DNA from: Nitrospirales bacterium
GTDB taxonomy: Bacteria > Nitrospirota > Nitrospiria > Nitrospirales > UBA8639
Direction of reading: 5' to 3'
DNA length: 64,000 bases
Assembly (NCBI GenBank): GCA_029261355.1
Contig: JAJDBM010000010.1
Location: 186,001-250,000, forward strand
Positions 33,965 through 42,172 of this stretch are shown here, piece by piece; the first letter of the stretch is position 1; each line of letters begins with the position of its first letter. The notes below the pieces were generated by a model that was given only the letters and a program-made list of their open reading frames with translations, had not been told where the DNA came from and ran no database searches. Made by a program: the position numbers and the translations under genes.

Positions 33965-34783
33965 ATGATTGACACACGAAACTCTCCAACTCTTTCTATC
34001 GTTATCCCTGTGTTTAATGAACGAAACACAATTGAGGAGTTGCTCCGCCGAGTATGTGGCGTTGATCTGCATGGAATAGAAAAAGAGATTATTCTGATCG
34101 ATGATGGGTCAACCGATGGGACGGCAGATTGGTTGATGGAGTTTATGGAAAATTCGGATACAAAGAGAGAGCTGGATTTCGTTTCTCTTGGCGCGAATAT
34201 TGCCCCGAGTAATATTCATGTTGTGTACCATGAAATAAACCAAGGAAAGGGGGCGGCTCTGCGCCGAGGATTTCGTGAAGCCATTGGTAAGATTATCTTG
34301 GTACAAGATGCAGATCTAGAATATGATCCGCATGACTATGGGGATCTGCTTAGTCCAATACTCCGTGGTCGTGCTGATGTGGTGTATGGGTCGAGGTTTC
34401 TCAGTCAGGAGAGGCCGCCTTGGACGATGGCTGGCTACATCGGAAATAAACTCATTACGGCATTATCAAACGCAAGTACTGGACTCATGTTGTCTGATGT
34501 ATGGACAGGCTATAAGGTGTTCAAGCAATCAGTCATTCAATCGATGGAGTTGCATGAATGTGGATTTGAGTTGGAGCTAGAGTTAACGAGCAAAGTGGCC
34601 CATGGTCAATGGCGAATTTGCGAAGTGCCGATTAGCTATTCGCCTCGTACACGTGCAGAGGGTAAGAAAATTACATGGAAAGATGGAGTTGCAGCTATTC
34701 AATGTATGATCCACTATCGGCAGGACACTCTTCTTAGTCATTCACATGACATTCAGAAAGTCAGTAACAGCCAAGATCCCTGA
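33965..34783 (+). CDS. Family 2 glycosyltransferase (DPM/DolP-mannose synthase-like)
   Basis: A GT-A fold glycosyltransferase of 272 residues. Key motifs are [33 protein letters not shown] and the metal-binding [26 protein letters not shown]-like ([11 protein letters not shown]) and [11 protein letters not shown] follow. These match the polyprenyl-phosphate sugar transferases of the dolichyl-phosphate mannose synthase group. A short insertion at about residues 60-75 is unusual. There is no C-terminal membrane segment, so it is soluble or peripheral. No cell-wall gene adjoins it. Confidence 0.9.
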   Translation: MIDTRNSPTLSIVIPVFNERNTIEELLRRVCGVDLHGIEKEIILIDDGSTDGTADWLMEFMENSDTKRELDFVSLGANIAPSNIHVVYHEINQGKGAALRRGFREAIGKIILVQDADLEYDPHDYGDLLSPILRGRADVVYGSRFLSQERPPWTMAGYIGNKLITALSNASTGLMLSDVWTGYKVFKQSVIQSMELHECGFELELELTSKVAHGQWRICEVPISYSPRTRAEGKKITWKDGVAAIQCMIHYRQDTLLSHSHDIQKVSNSQDP

Positions 34784-34831
34784 TGAGAAAGGTTGTGGCG
34801 CATTAGTCTGTCACCGCTGACCATCCAAATA

Positions 34832-36046
34832 TTACCCTCTTTCACAGTGCTCTCCCACTCCTATCGGTTTACCCAAAAACTCTGTCAATGAAGAGTATAT
34901 TTTATTTGTGGAGTCTTCCTCTTCTTTTGGGATAACTGAGTCTATTATGGGAATGGTGAAATTGAATGTCGTTCCCTGGTGTTGAGAAGACTCAATCCAA
35001 ATCTTCCCGTCATGCAACTCGACGACTTTTTTGCATATGGCCAGTCCGATTCCTGTTCCTTCGACTTTTGAAGTCGTGTCCAATCGCTGGAAAATACCAA
35101 AGACCTTTTCAATGTCTGTTGGCGCAATACCTATTCCATTGTCTTTGACCATAAAGAGCCAATGTGTGTCCAAATGTGATACGGAAATATGGATAGTCAA
35201 TGGTTGTTCACTTCGAAACTTCAGCGCATTACTGAGAAGGTTTTGAAATAATTGGTGAAGAAATGTTGGATTTCCATGTACGGTGGGTAATGGGTCGGAC
35301 TGTATGGTGCTTTGAACTTCTTGGATTGTATCGCCAAGTTCAACCAACACTTCATCGAATACTTGTTGAAGGTCTACGGGTTTATACGATTGTTCTGCTT
35401 TCCCCACAACTGCATATTCTAATAAATCTGTCATGAAGAGACGCATGTGCTTCGCGCTATTGAGTGCTCGTTGAAGGTATTCCTGAGCGCGCTCACTTAG
35501 TTGGCTGTTTCTATCTTTTTCAAGAAGCTGCAAAAATGTGATGACTCTTCGGACAGGGGCTTGCAGGTCATGAGACGCGGTGTAGGCGAATTGTTGTAAC
35601 TCGAGCTGGGAGCGTTCAATTTCCTTGCGTTGCTTAAGCGTAAATTGTAGACGAACTGCATCTTTTACCGCTCTTGAAATGGCGCGATAGAGGCCTTCAG
35701 CTGTCATCTTTCTTTTTACAATATAATCCACTGCCCCATTTTTTAAGGCATCGACCGCGAGAGTTTCATTTCCTTGGCCAGTGAGCATCAGTACTGGAAT
35801 TGGAGAGGCAAGATGTTCCTGACCCAAGGACTCAATAAACTCAAGTCCGTTGATGTCAGGAAGTTGGTAATCCAACAATATGCAATCGGGCTGTTCGGAT
35901 CTGCAAAGCTCTAAGCCCTCGCCTCCAGTATTTGCTTCTAAGATACGGAATGTTTGTTGTGTGTTCGTATGCAAAAAGCGAGAAAATACATCTCGATCTT
36001 CTTGACAGTCATCAATGATTAATACAGAAATTATAGGTGTCTTCAT
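34832..36046 (-). CDS. Receiver-histidine kinase hybrid
   Basis: A protein of 404 residues. The N-terminal receiver domain (about residues 1-125) has the acidic pair in VLIIDDCQEDRDVF, phospho-Asp in CILLDYQLPDINGLEF, Thr in VLMLTGQG and Lys in YIVKRK. A HisKA domain has the H-box FAYTASHDLQAPVRRV. A HATPase domain follows (FQNLLSNALKFRSE, MVKDNGIGIAP, IFQRLDTTSKVEGTGIGLAI). It is the receiver-first architecture of phytochrome-associated or phosphorelay kinases. The start at 36046 places Met directly before the receiver. Its 5' neighbour on the same strand is the ghost of a similar kinase. Confidence 0.9.
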   Translation of the reverse strand: MKTPIISVLIIDDCQEDRDVFSRFLHTNTQQTFRILEANTGGEGLELCRSEQPDCILLDYQLPDINGLEFIESLGQEHLASPIPVLMLTGQGNETLAVDALKNGAVDYIVKRKMTAEGLYRAISRAVKDAVRLQFTLKQRKEIERSQLELQQFAYTASHDLQAPVRRVITFLQLLEKDRNSQLSERAQEYLQRALNSAKHMRLFMTDLLEYAVVGKAEQSYKPVDLQQVFDEVLVELGDTIQEVQSTIQSDPLPTVHGNPTFLHQLFQNLLSNALKFRSEQPLTIHISVSHLDTHWLFMVKDNGIGIAPTDIEKVFGIFQRLDTTSKVEGTGIGLAICKKVVELHDGKIWIESSQHQGTTFNFTIPIIDSVIPKEEEDSTNKIYSSLTEFLGKPIGVGEHCERG

Positions 36047-36212
36047 AATTGCGAGTTTACCTTCTTGGGGAATAAGATCAACTTTATTCCAGAATCCCTG
36101 TAATTGGACCATGACATTTGTGAGGCCATAAAAAGGTTAGAGGGGCTTGATCGAATTCACGAAATATTCAGACCCTCGACTTATTTCTGGTACTTTCCCA
36201 AAAACTTCCTGA

Positions 36213-36500
36213 TTATTTGCAACCAATAGTATTAGTTCCTGGGGAAATGATGTCATCTTTCATTTTCCTCTCAAAGGACAAGAAAGAGGTTGAGCCTTCT
36301 CCATACGTTGATTTAACCCAGAAAATTCCCTCGTGCCGTTCAAGCCGGTTTTTGGCAATAGTCAATCCAGCTCCTCTTCTCTTACCAAACTTATCTCGAG
36401 GATGGAGTCGTTTGAAGAGGCGGAAAATATTGGGTAGATGTCTGTTTTGTATTCCTATTACGTTGTCACGGACTATAGAACAATTGGAATATTGAGTGTC
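36213..36500 (-). pseudogene. Degenerate C-terminal end of a histidine kinase ATPase domain
   Basis: On the minus strand this reads SIVRDNVIGIQNRHLPNIFR, LFKRLHPRDKFG, AGLTIAKNRLERHEGIFWV and STYGEGSTSF, then stops at 36213. These are the G1, F and G2 boxes of a HATPase domain, but key glycines are lost: DNGIGI has become DNVIGI and GTGIGLAI has become GAGLTI after an inserted RR. There is no start or dimerisation domain upstream in frame. It is a decayed relative of the kinase at 34832-36046. Confidence 0.75.
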
Positions 36501-36811
36501 GTGAGATCAGTTGTTATTAAAGATGCTTGACGTCTTTCGTTCTTAGATGATTGCTCGGTGCGTTAGGATCAATTCTTGATGAGATTCGTGATGTCAGAAA
36601 ATGATTGAAGTGGGAAAAGGCTATTGATGGCTGTGTGAGAGTGTGCATTGTTTTGTGTCAGTGTTTGAGGACTCGTCAGTGCCAGATTATTGTATTTGAC
36701 TTCAAAAATGAGGATGAGATTCTTGTGAATATGAGTGAATGGTGGCTATTACTTTCCCCTTTTTTCCTATCCTTAAGTTGTAATTTGGAATGACCGATCA
36801 ATTGCGATATC
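36501..36811. other. Intergenic region, likely promoter of the riboswitch operon
   Basis: About 310 bases between the kinase ghost and the riboswitch. Short open frames here look accidental. The promoter of the riboswitch transcript should lie near 36740-36800, but I cannot see clear boxes. Confidence 0.35.
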
Positions 36812-36905
36812 AAGTGAACAAGGCAAACCATTCGTAAGGGTGGGACGCAAAGCCAAGGGACCTTCTTCGATAGGGGAATAGGAGGTTCGCCAGGTTGCCA
36901 CGAAT
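36812..36905 (+). ncRNA. Cyclic di-GMP-I (GEMM-I) riboswitch
   Basis: The sequence shows the conserved GEMM-I core in order: AAGGCAAACCATTC, a GTAA (GNRA) tetraloop, GGGTGGGACGCAAAGCC, a variable second stem (36857-36887) and the closing CAGGTTGCC, which pairs back with GGCAAACC. The base at the position that distinguishes cyclic di-GMP from cyclic GMP-AMP binders is G (36822), consistent with cyclic di-GMP. A rho-independent terminator follows 25 bases later, then a kinase gene. It probably controls transcription of the three-gene signalling operon at 37025-39943. Whether ligand turns the switch on or off cannot be read with confidence. Confidence 0.9.
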
Positions 36906-36930
36906 GAAATATTGGCACCCAAGGTTATGC

Positions 36931-36956
36931 GCCCATTCGAAAGAATGGGCTTTTTT
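36931..36956 (+). terminator. Riboswitch-associated rho-independent terminator
   Basis: Stem GCCCATTC / GAATGGGC (36931-36938 and 36943-36950) with a GAAA loop and TTTTTT. It stands between the aptamer and the first codon of the operon, so it is likely the expression platform or part of it. Confidence 0.9.
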
Positions 36957-37024
36957 GTTATGGCCCAGATACTGAACCTTCTTAGAAGGTAAGAAGAAAC
37001 ATACATCATGGGGAGGGGGACCAC

Positions 37025-38206
37025 GTGATATCTGCGACTGAGACGATGCGAGTGCTGCTGGTGGAGGATAGCGAAGATGATGCGGTCATCACGCGAGCGG
37101 TGCTTTCTGATATTCCTGGGGTCAAATTTGAAATGGATTGGGTCTCTTGTTATGAAGATGGCCTAGAGCGAATTAAACACGATCATTACGATATCGACCT
37201 CCTTGATTATCATCTTGGAAGCCGATCAGGTCTTGATCTTTTACGGGAAATTCATGAGCAAGGTTCCCATCCACCGGTTATTATGCTGACTGGGCAGGGA
37301 GCTGAAGCTATAGTCATGGAAGCGATGCGTTCGGGAGCATCCGATTACATTCCCAAGCAACTCATGTCTCCAGAAAGTCTAGAGCGGGCCATTTCTCACG
37401 CCGTAGAAAAGAACCAACTTCAGAAGAACCTTGATCAACATCATTATGAACTTGAACAAGCGAACGCCGAACTTCTACGGAAAAATGAAGAAATTCAACG
37501 ATTTTATCATGTGTTAGCGCATGAGCTGAAAACTCCGCTGACGGCTGCGACGGAATTTGTCGAAATTATCCTTGAAGGGCTAGCTGGTCCCTTAACGAAA
37601 GAGCAACAAGAATACTTGGAGATTGTTGATGGTTGCTGTGATTCGTTAAAGCAGAACATCAATGACCTTTTTGATACCACTCGATTGGAGACTGGAAAAC
37701 TGAGCGTCATTCCACAGCCCGATGATTTGAGTACTCTCATCCCGAAAGTCATCACGACTTTCGTCCCGCTGTTTCAAAATAAAGAGGTCACATTACAATA
37801 TTCTTTGCCTGCGGACGCTCTCTCTGTTTTTATGGATCAGCATCGCATTCGCCAAGTCCTTAACAATTTACTTAGTAATGCGTTGAAGTTTACGTCAAAA
37901 GCTGGATCCGTGATGGTCAAGGTTGAAGAAGATGTCACGAATTCTGACCATGTGCTGATTTCTATTTCTGATACGGGTGTTGGGATACGACCTGAACAAC
38001 TCAGCCAAGTCTTTGAGCGGCTCTATCAGATCAGAACCAATAGTTCGCCGGCAGTGGCAGGTTTGGGGCTTGGGTTATTTCTTAGTCAACAATTGGTCAA
38101 ATTACACGGTGGAGAACTGACTGTCAAAAGCAAGCTCGGAGAGGGAAGTACGTTTTCTTTTACTCTTCCGAAAGTGAAAGTAGGCGAGTCCAACATTACT
38201 GCATAG
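37025..38206 (+). CDS. Receiver-histidine kinase hybrid (first gene of riboswitch operon)
   Basis: A protein of 393 residues. The receiver domain at about residues 8-130 has VLLVEDSEDD, phospho-Asp in DIDLLDYHLGSRSGLD, Thr in IMLTGQG and Lys in DYIPKQ. A short coiled coil leads to the HisKA H-box FYHVLAHELKTPLTA. The HATPase domain carries NNLLSNALKFTS, SISDTGVGIRPEQL and GLGLGLFLSQQL. The start codon is GTG at 37025, preceded by GGGGAGGGGG. A GEMM riboswitch and terminator precede it by 70-210 bases. No sensor domain is visible, so input probably comes through the receiver from an upstream kinase. Confidence 0.92.
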   Translation: MISATETMRVLLVEDSEDDAVITRAVLSDIPGVKFEMDWVSCYEDGLERIKHDHYDIDLLDYHLGSRSGLDLLREIHEQGSHPPVIMLTGQGAEAIVMEAMRSGASDYIPKQLMSPESLERAISHAVEKNQLQKNLDQHHYELEQANAELLRKNEEIQRFYHVLAHELKTPLTAATEFVEIILEGLAGPLTKEQQEYLEIVDGCCDSLKQNINDLFDTTRLETGKLSVIPQPDDLSTLIPKVITTFVPLFQNKEVTLQYSLPADALSVFMDQHRIRQVLNNLLSNALKFTSKAGSVMVKVEEDVTNSDHVLISISDTGVGIRPEQLSQVFERLYQIRTNSSPAVAGLGLGLFLSQQLVKLHGGELTVKSKLGEGSTFSFTLPKVKVGESNITA

Positions 38207-38218
38207 TGAGGGATAGAG

Positions 38219-38608
38219 ATGCAAAAACGTATTTTGGTTGTAGAGGACGATGAAAATATTGTGAAAGCGCTCGGGGTCCGTCTTCGTTCGAAGGGGTACG
38301 ATGTCGTGGTCTCTTATGATGCGGTCATGGGGATGCAAAAAGCCATGGAGCAACCACCTGATCTTATTCTCCTTGATATCATGATGCCTGGAGGCAATGG
38401 TGTGACGCTCGCTGAGCGATTGCAGAGTTCCTCGAAAACCGGACAAATTCCCATTATTTTCATGACAGCGAGCAAGCAATGTGAACTACGTACACAGGCG
38501 CATGCTCTGGGTGCTGTCGGATTTTTTGAAAAGCCTTTCGACTTTGGAGAGCTTCTTGCCACGGTACGAGCTGCCTTGGAACATCCATCCGTATGTCTGG
38601 TTGGGTAG
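38219..38608 (+). CDS. Stand-alone response regulator receiver protein
   Basis: A CheY-like protein of 129 residues with all conserved residues: acidic pair in RILVVEDDEN, phospho-Asp in LILLDIMMPGGNG, Thr in IIFMTASK and Lys in GFFEKPFDFGEL. There is no output domain, so it may relay phosphate or act on a partner protein. It starts 12 bases after the preceding stop. It lies between two receiver-kinases, which suggests that the three exchange phosphate. Confidence 0.92.
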   Translation: MQKRILVVEDDENIVKALGVRLRSKGYDVVVSYDAVMGMQKAMEQPPDLILLDIMMPGGNGVTLAERLQSSSKTGQIPIIFMTASKQCELRTQAHALGAVGFFEKPFDFGELLATVRAALEHPSVCLVG

Positions 38609-38653
38609 AGCCACGAGATCTTAGTCTCACTTTGAAGAAAGACCATTTATCTG

Positions 38654-39943
38654 ATGCCTACGATAGATGAGGTGAAATGTGAGCCAGATGTGGTTCGTCT
38701 CCTTCTCATCGAAGACGATGAAGATGATGCACTGATTGCGAAGTCCCTGCTCTCAGAAATTCGCGGAATCAAGTTTGATGTAGATTGGGTCTCTTCATAT
38801 GAGGGGATTCCTACCCATATTGCTCAAAGCCAGTATCACATTTGTCTCCTTGATTATTATTTGGGATCTTGCACAGGCCTCGATGTCTTGGGAGAAGCCC
38901 TTCAATATGGCTGTCAGATTCCGATTATTATGATGACGGGAACTGCTGATCGGGAAATTGATCAAAAAGCCATCATGCTTGGTGCTGCAGATTATGTGAT
39001 TAAAGGTGAGGTCAATTCCCAGCTTTTAGAACGTGTTATTCGTCATGCGCGAGAACGGAAGAAAGCTGAAACGGAACGTGCCGAACTGCATGCGAAACTC
39101 ATTGAGACCTCTCGCCAGTTAGGTATGGCCGATATCGCGATCAATGTTCTTCATAATGTCGGAAATGTCTTGAATAGTATCAACGTGTCAGCTGGGTTGA
39201 TTGCTAATCTCCTGCAGAAAGCTCATGTTGGTGAAATTAGTAAAATTTCGGACATGTTGAAAACTCATGCTGACAACCTTGGAGCATTTCTTACGGAAGA
39301 TTCAAAAGGGAAGTTCGTTCCACAGTTTCTCGAAGAACTTGGGAAAGATTTGTCATCACGAGTGAGTCAGACTTTAGTAGAAACCAATACCCTTCTTTCC
39401 AAAGTTGACCATGTGCGAAGGATCATCGATGCGCAGCAGGATATCGCAAGACCCGGTGGGTTACAGGAGCCTGTTCGATTAGAAGAATTAACTGATCAGG
39501 CGTTAATGATTAATCGTGAAGATATAAACCACCATAACATTGAGGTTGTTCAGGAATATGAAGTCCTTCCTCAAGTGATTCTTGACAAACATCAGATTTT
39601 ACAAATATTGGTGAATCTTATCCGAAATGCTAAACATGCCATGATTGACAAAGAGGGGAACTCTCATTGCCTTACGTTGCGGATCCTGAGAAGGGTTCAC
39701 CAAGTAAGTCAATTGGAAGTTCAGGTGAGTGATACTGGTATAGGTATTTCGTCTGAGAATCTTACGAAAATATTTGCTCAAGGTTTTACCACAAAGGCGA
39801 AGGGGCATGGTATTGGACTTCATAGCAGTGCCTTGGCTGCGAAAAACTGTGGAGGAGCTCTCCATGTTTCGAGTAATGGTGAAGGGTGTGGTGCAACTTT
39901 TACATTGATCTTACCTGAGAAAGTGTTGGAAGTTCCTGGTTAA
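38654..39943 (+). CDS. Receiver-histidine kinase hybrid with HNxGN-type H-box
   Basis: A protein of 429 residues. The receiver is complete (LLLIEDDEDDALIAK, phospho-Asp in CLLDYYLGSCTGLDV, IIMMTGTAD, YVIKGEV). The receiver is very similar to that of the first gene, including the segment GIKFDVDWVSSYEGI. The dimerisation helix carries DIAINVLHNVGNVLNSI rather than a standard HisKA H-box, so the predicted phosphorylated His belongs to the HNVGN kinase group. The HATPase domain has LVNLIRNAKHAM, VSDTGIGIS and GHGIGLHSSALAA. It is the last gene of the operon. Confidence 0.9.
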   Translation: MPTIDEVKCEPDVVRLLLIEDDEDDALIAKSLLSEIRGIKFDVDWVSSYEGIPTHIAQSQYHICLLDYYLGSCTGLDVLGEALQYGCQIPIIMMTGTADREIDQKAIMLGAADYVIKGEVNSQLLERVIRHARERKKAETERAELHAKLIETSRQLGMADIAINVLHNVGNVLNSINVSAGLIANLLQKAHVGEISKISDMLKTHADNLGAFLTEDSKGKFVPQFLEELGKDLSSRVSQTLVETNTLLSKVDHVRRIIDAQQDIARPGGLQEPVRLEELTDQALMINREDINHHNIEVVQEYEVLPQVILDKHQILQILVNLIRNAKHAMIDKEGNSHCLTLRILRRVHQVSQLEVQVSDTGIGISSENLTKIFAQGFTTKAKGHGIGLHSSALAAKNCGGALHVSSNGEGCGATFTLILPEKVLEVPG

Positions 39944-40165
39944 CAAGGGAAGGGACATGAGAGAGGGGGCATTTGTGAAAGATGATGACAGCGTGAGGCC
40001 GTATAATTTTTTTAAATGGCCTTCCTGACACAACGAGAATTCCTTCCTTGATATTTCCCCTCATTCGTATTGCGTTATTTTCTTTCTATCATCCAAGCCT
40101 ATCCCGACTCATGCAAACCCTCAAATCTACTAGGATAATTGAACGCAATGGAATCTTCTTATGAG

Positions 40166-41899
40166 TTAGTATTTCCAAGAATGGGTATAGGAGAATGCGG
40201 CATCAACTGGTGATAGGCCAACTCCGACACCAGGGCCAAACCCAAATCCTTGAAACTGCTTGACCTTTTCATCAAGCATGACATCAACTGCTCCAGAAAC
40301 AATCTTGGATGGAGGACCAGCTGATATTCCAATCCCAGAACCCCATCCTTTGAAGGAGTCTAACGAAACTTTAGGGAAGAAGGCGACTTCAGCTGTGAGG
40401 CCAACTGTGGCATTGGTGACTCCTTGAGGGCCGATAAACCAATACTTGCCACCATTGCCACGCAAATCTGTGACGCCCATTAGCCCAACTTGCAATCCGA
40501 TGCCGATGCCTCCTCCGAGTGTGATCTGATAACCCAAATAAAAATGTTCGTCTTGAGCTCCTCGTGAGCGCACCAAAGCGAACTTAGGCACCATACCCAG
40601 TTGCATAAGTTTTTTATCCATCATAGAGACTGAATCACTGCAAAAGGTGTTCGTACTAAAGATAGCATCCAACTTCTTTTTGGTCTTGTTCATAGACTTT
40701 GCGATTCTTTTTAACTCGGGGATTTTTGCTTTGTGTGTTTGAAGGTTATGCGTGATCTTGGCTATGAGCTGATCATGAAAACTTTTGTCATTTTTAAATC
40801 GATTCTCTGCATTTTTATTTTTTCTTTTGGCTGAGGGAATCACATTCTTCATGAATCCCGCTACGGTTTTTCCTCCCTTAATTAATCCAACGGTTGCCTT
40901 ACAAGCTTGAATCTTGGCGAACTTTGCCGTTTGTTGAGCGATCTGCTTGGCCTTTACTGCAGCCATCTTCGCGGCATGCTCAGCAGCTCGCTTGGCTTTC
41001 AAGGCTGCTTGACTCGCACCCTTCCCCACTTTTTTGGCAGTACTCCCTATGCTTCGTCCTGTTTTTCTGGTCGTGCCTCTTGCTTTTCTGTATGTCCGGC
41101 TTGCTCGCTTCTTGGCTTTATTCAATGATTTCTTGAAGTTAAATCCGCGTGGTTGAATACCACTATACGATCCTGTGGCTTCGAGAGTTTCCCCGGTTGG
41201 CAAGAGGAGCATCATGTGGTGAAGATCTAATTCATTTTCTGTCGAGCCAGGCAGGGATAAGGCAATGAGTGCGTCAATTTCCGTATCGTTCGTACCTTTC
41301 TGTGTCTCAATAAGAAGTGCCTTGCGTCGTTCTTTACCAGGGATTAAGCGGATCCAATCTTGTGCGTCTTCTGCGGTATAGGTTCCAGGTTCAGCTATCA
41401 CAGGACTGCCGTCAGGCGCAATAAAGTAAACGGCTTTCTCAAAGGTGACCGTGGTTGGACTACTTGGGAGATCTACGTCCTCAGAAATTCCCCGGCTTCG
41501 GATTCCAGGATACGTACCAATGGCCTGAAGCGCCTGCCCATTTGGAAGGTAGAGAATTACTAGATGGGTATTGGCTAACGGTCCATCTTGTCCAGGAATT
41601 GAGGCGGCAGTCGCAAGGGGAATTTCAGCGTCATGAGAATTCTCATTTGCGTCAATTATGATAGAGGTCTTGGAGTCGCTTGAGGAAAGAGATAATGTGC
41701 CATTACCTGCACTGACCGCATAGGTGCCTGATTCTATCATAATTTCTTCGCCTTGAGGATCTTCAAATTTAACTGCTTTGTCCAAAATAATCATGGTGGG
41801 CGATTTTTCTGGACTGGCAGCCTGGACTATCGTGCTAAGGCTCAATAGTCCGCAGGCGAGTAGGCCAATTAACAGATTTAAGAGACGAGGGTATCTCAT
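40166..41899 (-). CDS. Exported multidomain protein with tandem modules, basic linker and glycine-rich C-terminus
   Basis: A protein of 577 residues with a signal peptide (LLIGLLACGLLSLSTIVQAA). Two related modules of about 100 residues follow: first MIILDKAVKFEDPQGEEIMI ... LVILYLPNGQALQAIGTYPG, then VTFEKAVYFIAPDGSPVIAE ... HMMLLLPTGETLEATGSYSG. Each ends in IxxRG. A third copy begins the DUF928 protein at 31.1-32.2 kb. Residues about 255-330 are extremely Lys/Ala/Arg-rich, reminiscent of histone H1 tails. The C-terminal 150 residues are Gly-rich beta structure, possibly a barrel or surface domain (GGGIGIGLQVGLMGVTDLRG, FGFGPGVGVGLSP). I do not recognise the whole. AGGAG precedes the ATG. 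Confidence 0.78.
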   Translation of the reverse strand: MRYPRLLNLLIGLLACGLLSLSTIVQAASPEKSPTMIILDKAVKFEDPQGEEIMIESGTYAVSAGNGTLSLSSSDSKTSIIIDANENSHDAEIPLATAASIPGQDGPLANTHLVILYLPNGQALQAIGTYPGIRSRGISEDVDLPSSPTTVTFEKAVYFIAPDGSPVIAEPGTYTAEDAQDWIRLIPGKERRKALLIETQKGTNDTEIDALIALSLPGSTENELDLHHMMLLLPTGETLEATGSYSGIQPRGFNFKKSLNKAKKRASRTYRKARGTTRKTGRSIGSTAKKVGKGASQAALKAKRAAEHAAKMAAVKAKQIAQQTAKFAKIQACKATVGLIKGGKTVAGFMKNVIPSAKRKNKNAENRFKNDKSFHDQLIAKITHNLQTHKAKIPELKRIAKSMNKTKKKLDAIFSTNTFCSDSVSMMDKKLMQLGMVPKFALVRSRGAQDEHFYLGYQITLGGGIGIGLQVGLMGVTDLRGNGGKYWFIGPQGVTNATVGLTAEVAFFPKVSLDSFKGWGSGIGISAGPPSKIVSGAVDVMLDEKVKQFQGFGFGPGVGVGLSPVDAAFSYTHSWKY

Positions 41900-42172
41900 C
41901 TGATTCTCCTATATTCGTTGACTATATAATAAATTTTACAAACGTGGCTTTTCATCGTTGGTCGAATCTATGAGTACAAAAGTTCATGGAGTGCTACATC
42001 GAGGTTGATTCTCGCTAGGTTCGTGAAACGATATAGGGATGTGTTCATCTCATTAGATTTACCTTGTTATGTCAAGGACACTAAGAGAAATTTGGGCTGA
42101 ATAGGTTGTGGGTGTAGAACCAGGGTTCCTGGTTCTCCTACGAAGCAAATCTAAATTTTTCGAAAAGAAGGT

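Noticed and set aside
36773-37024. Minus-strand open frame across the riboswitch
   Set aside because: It is the antisense of the structured GEMM-I RNA and its terminator, so the frame is accidental.
40894-41136. Plus-strand frames rich in Leu/Ser inside the Lys/Ala-rich gene
   Set aside because: They are the antisense of the Lys/Ala codons of the minus-strand gene, which has a signal peptide and ribosome binding site.
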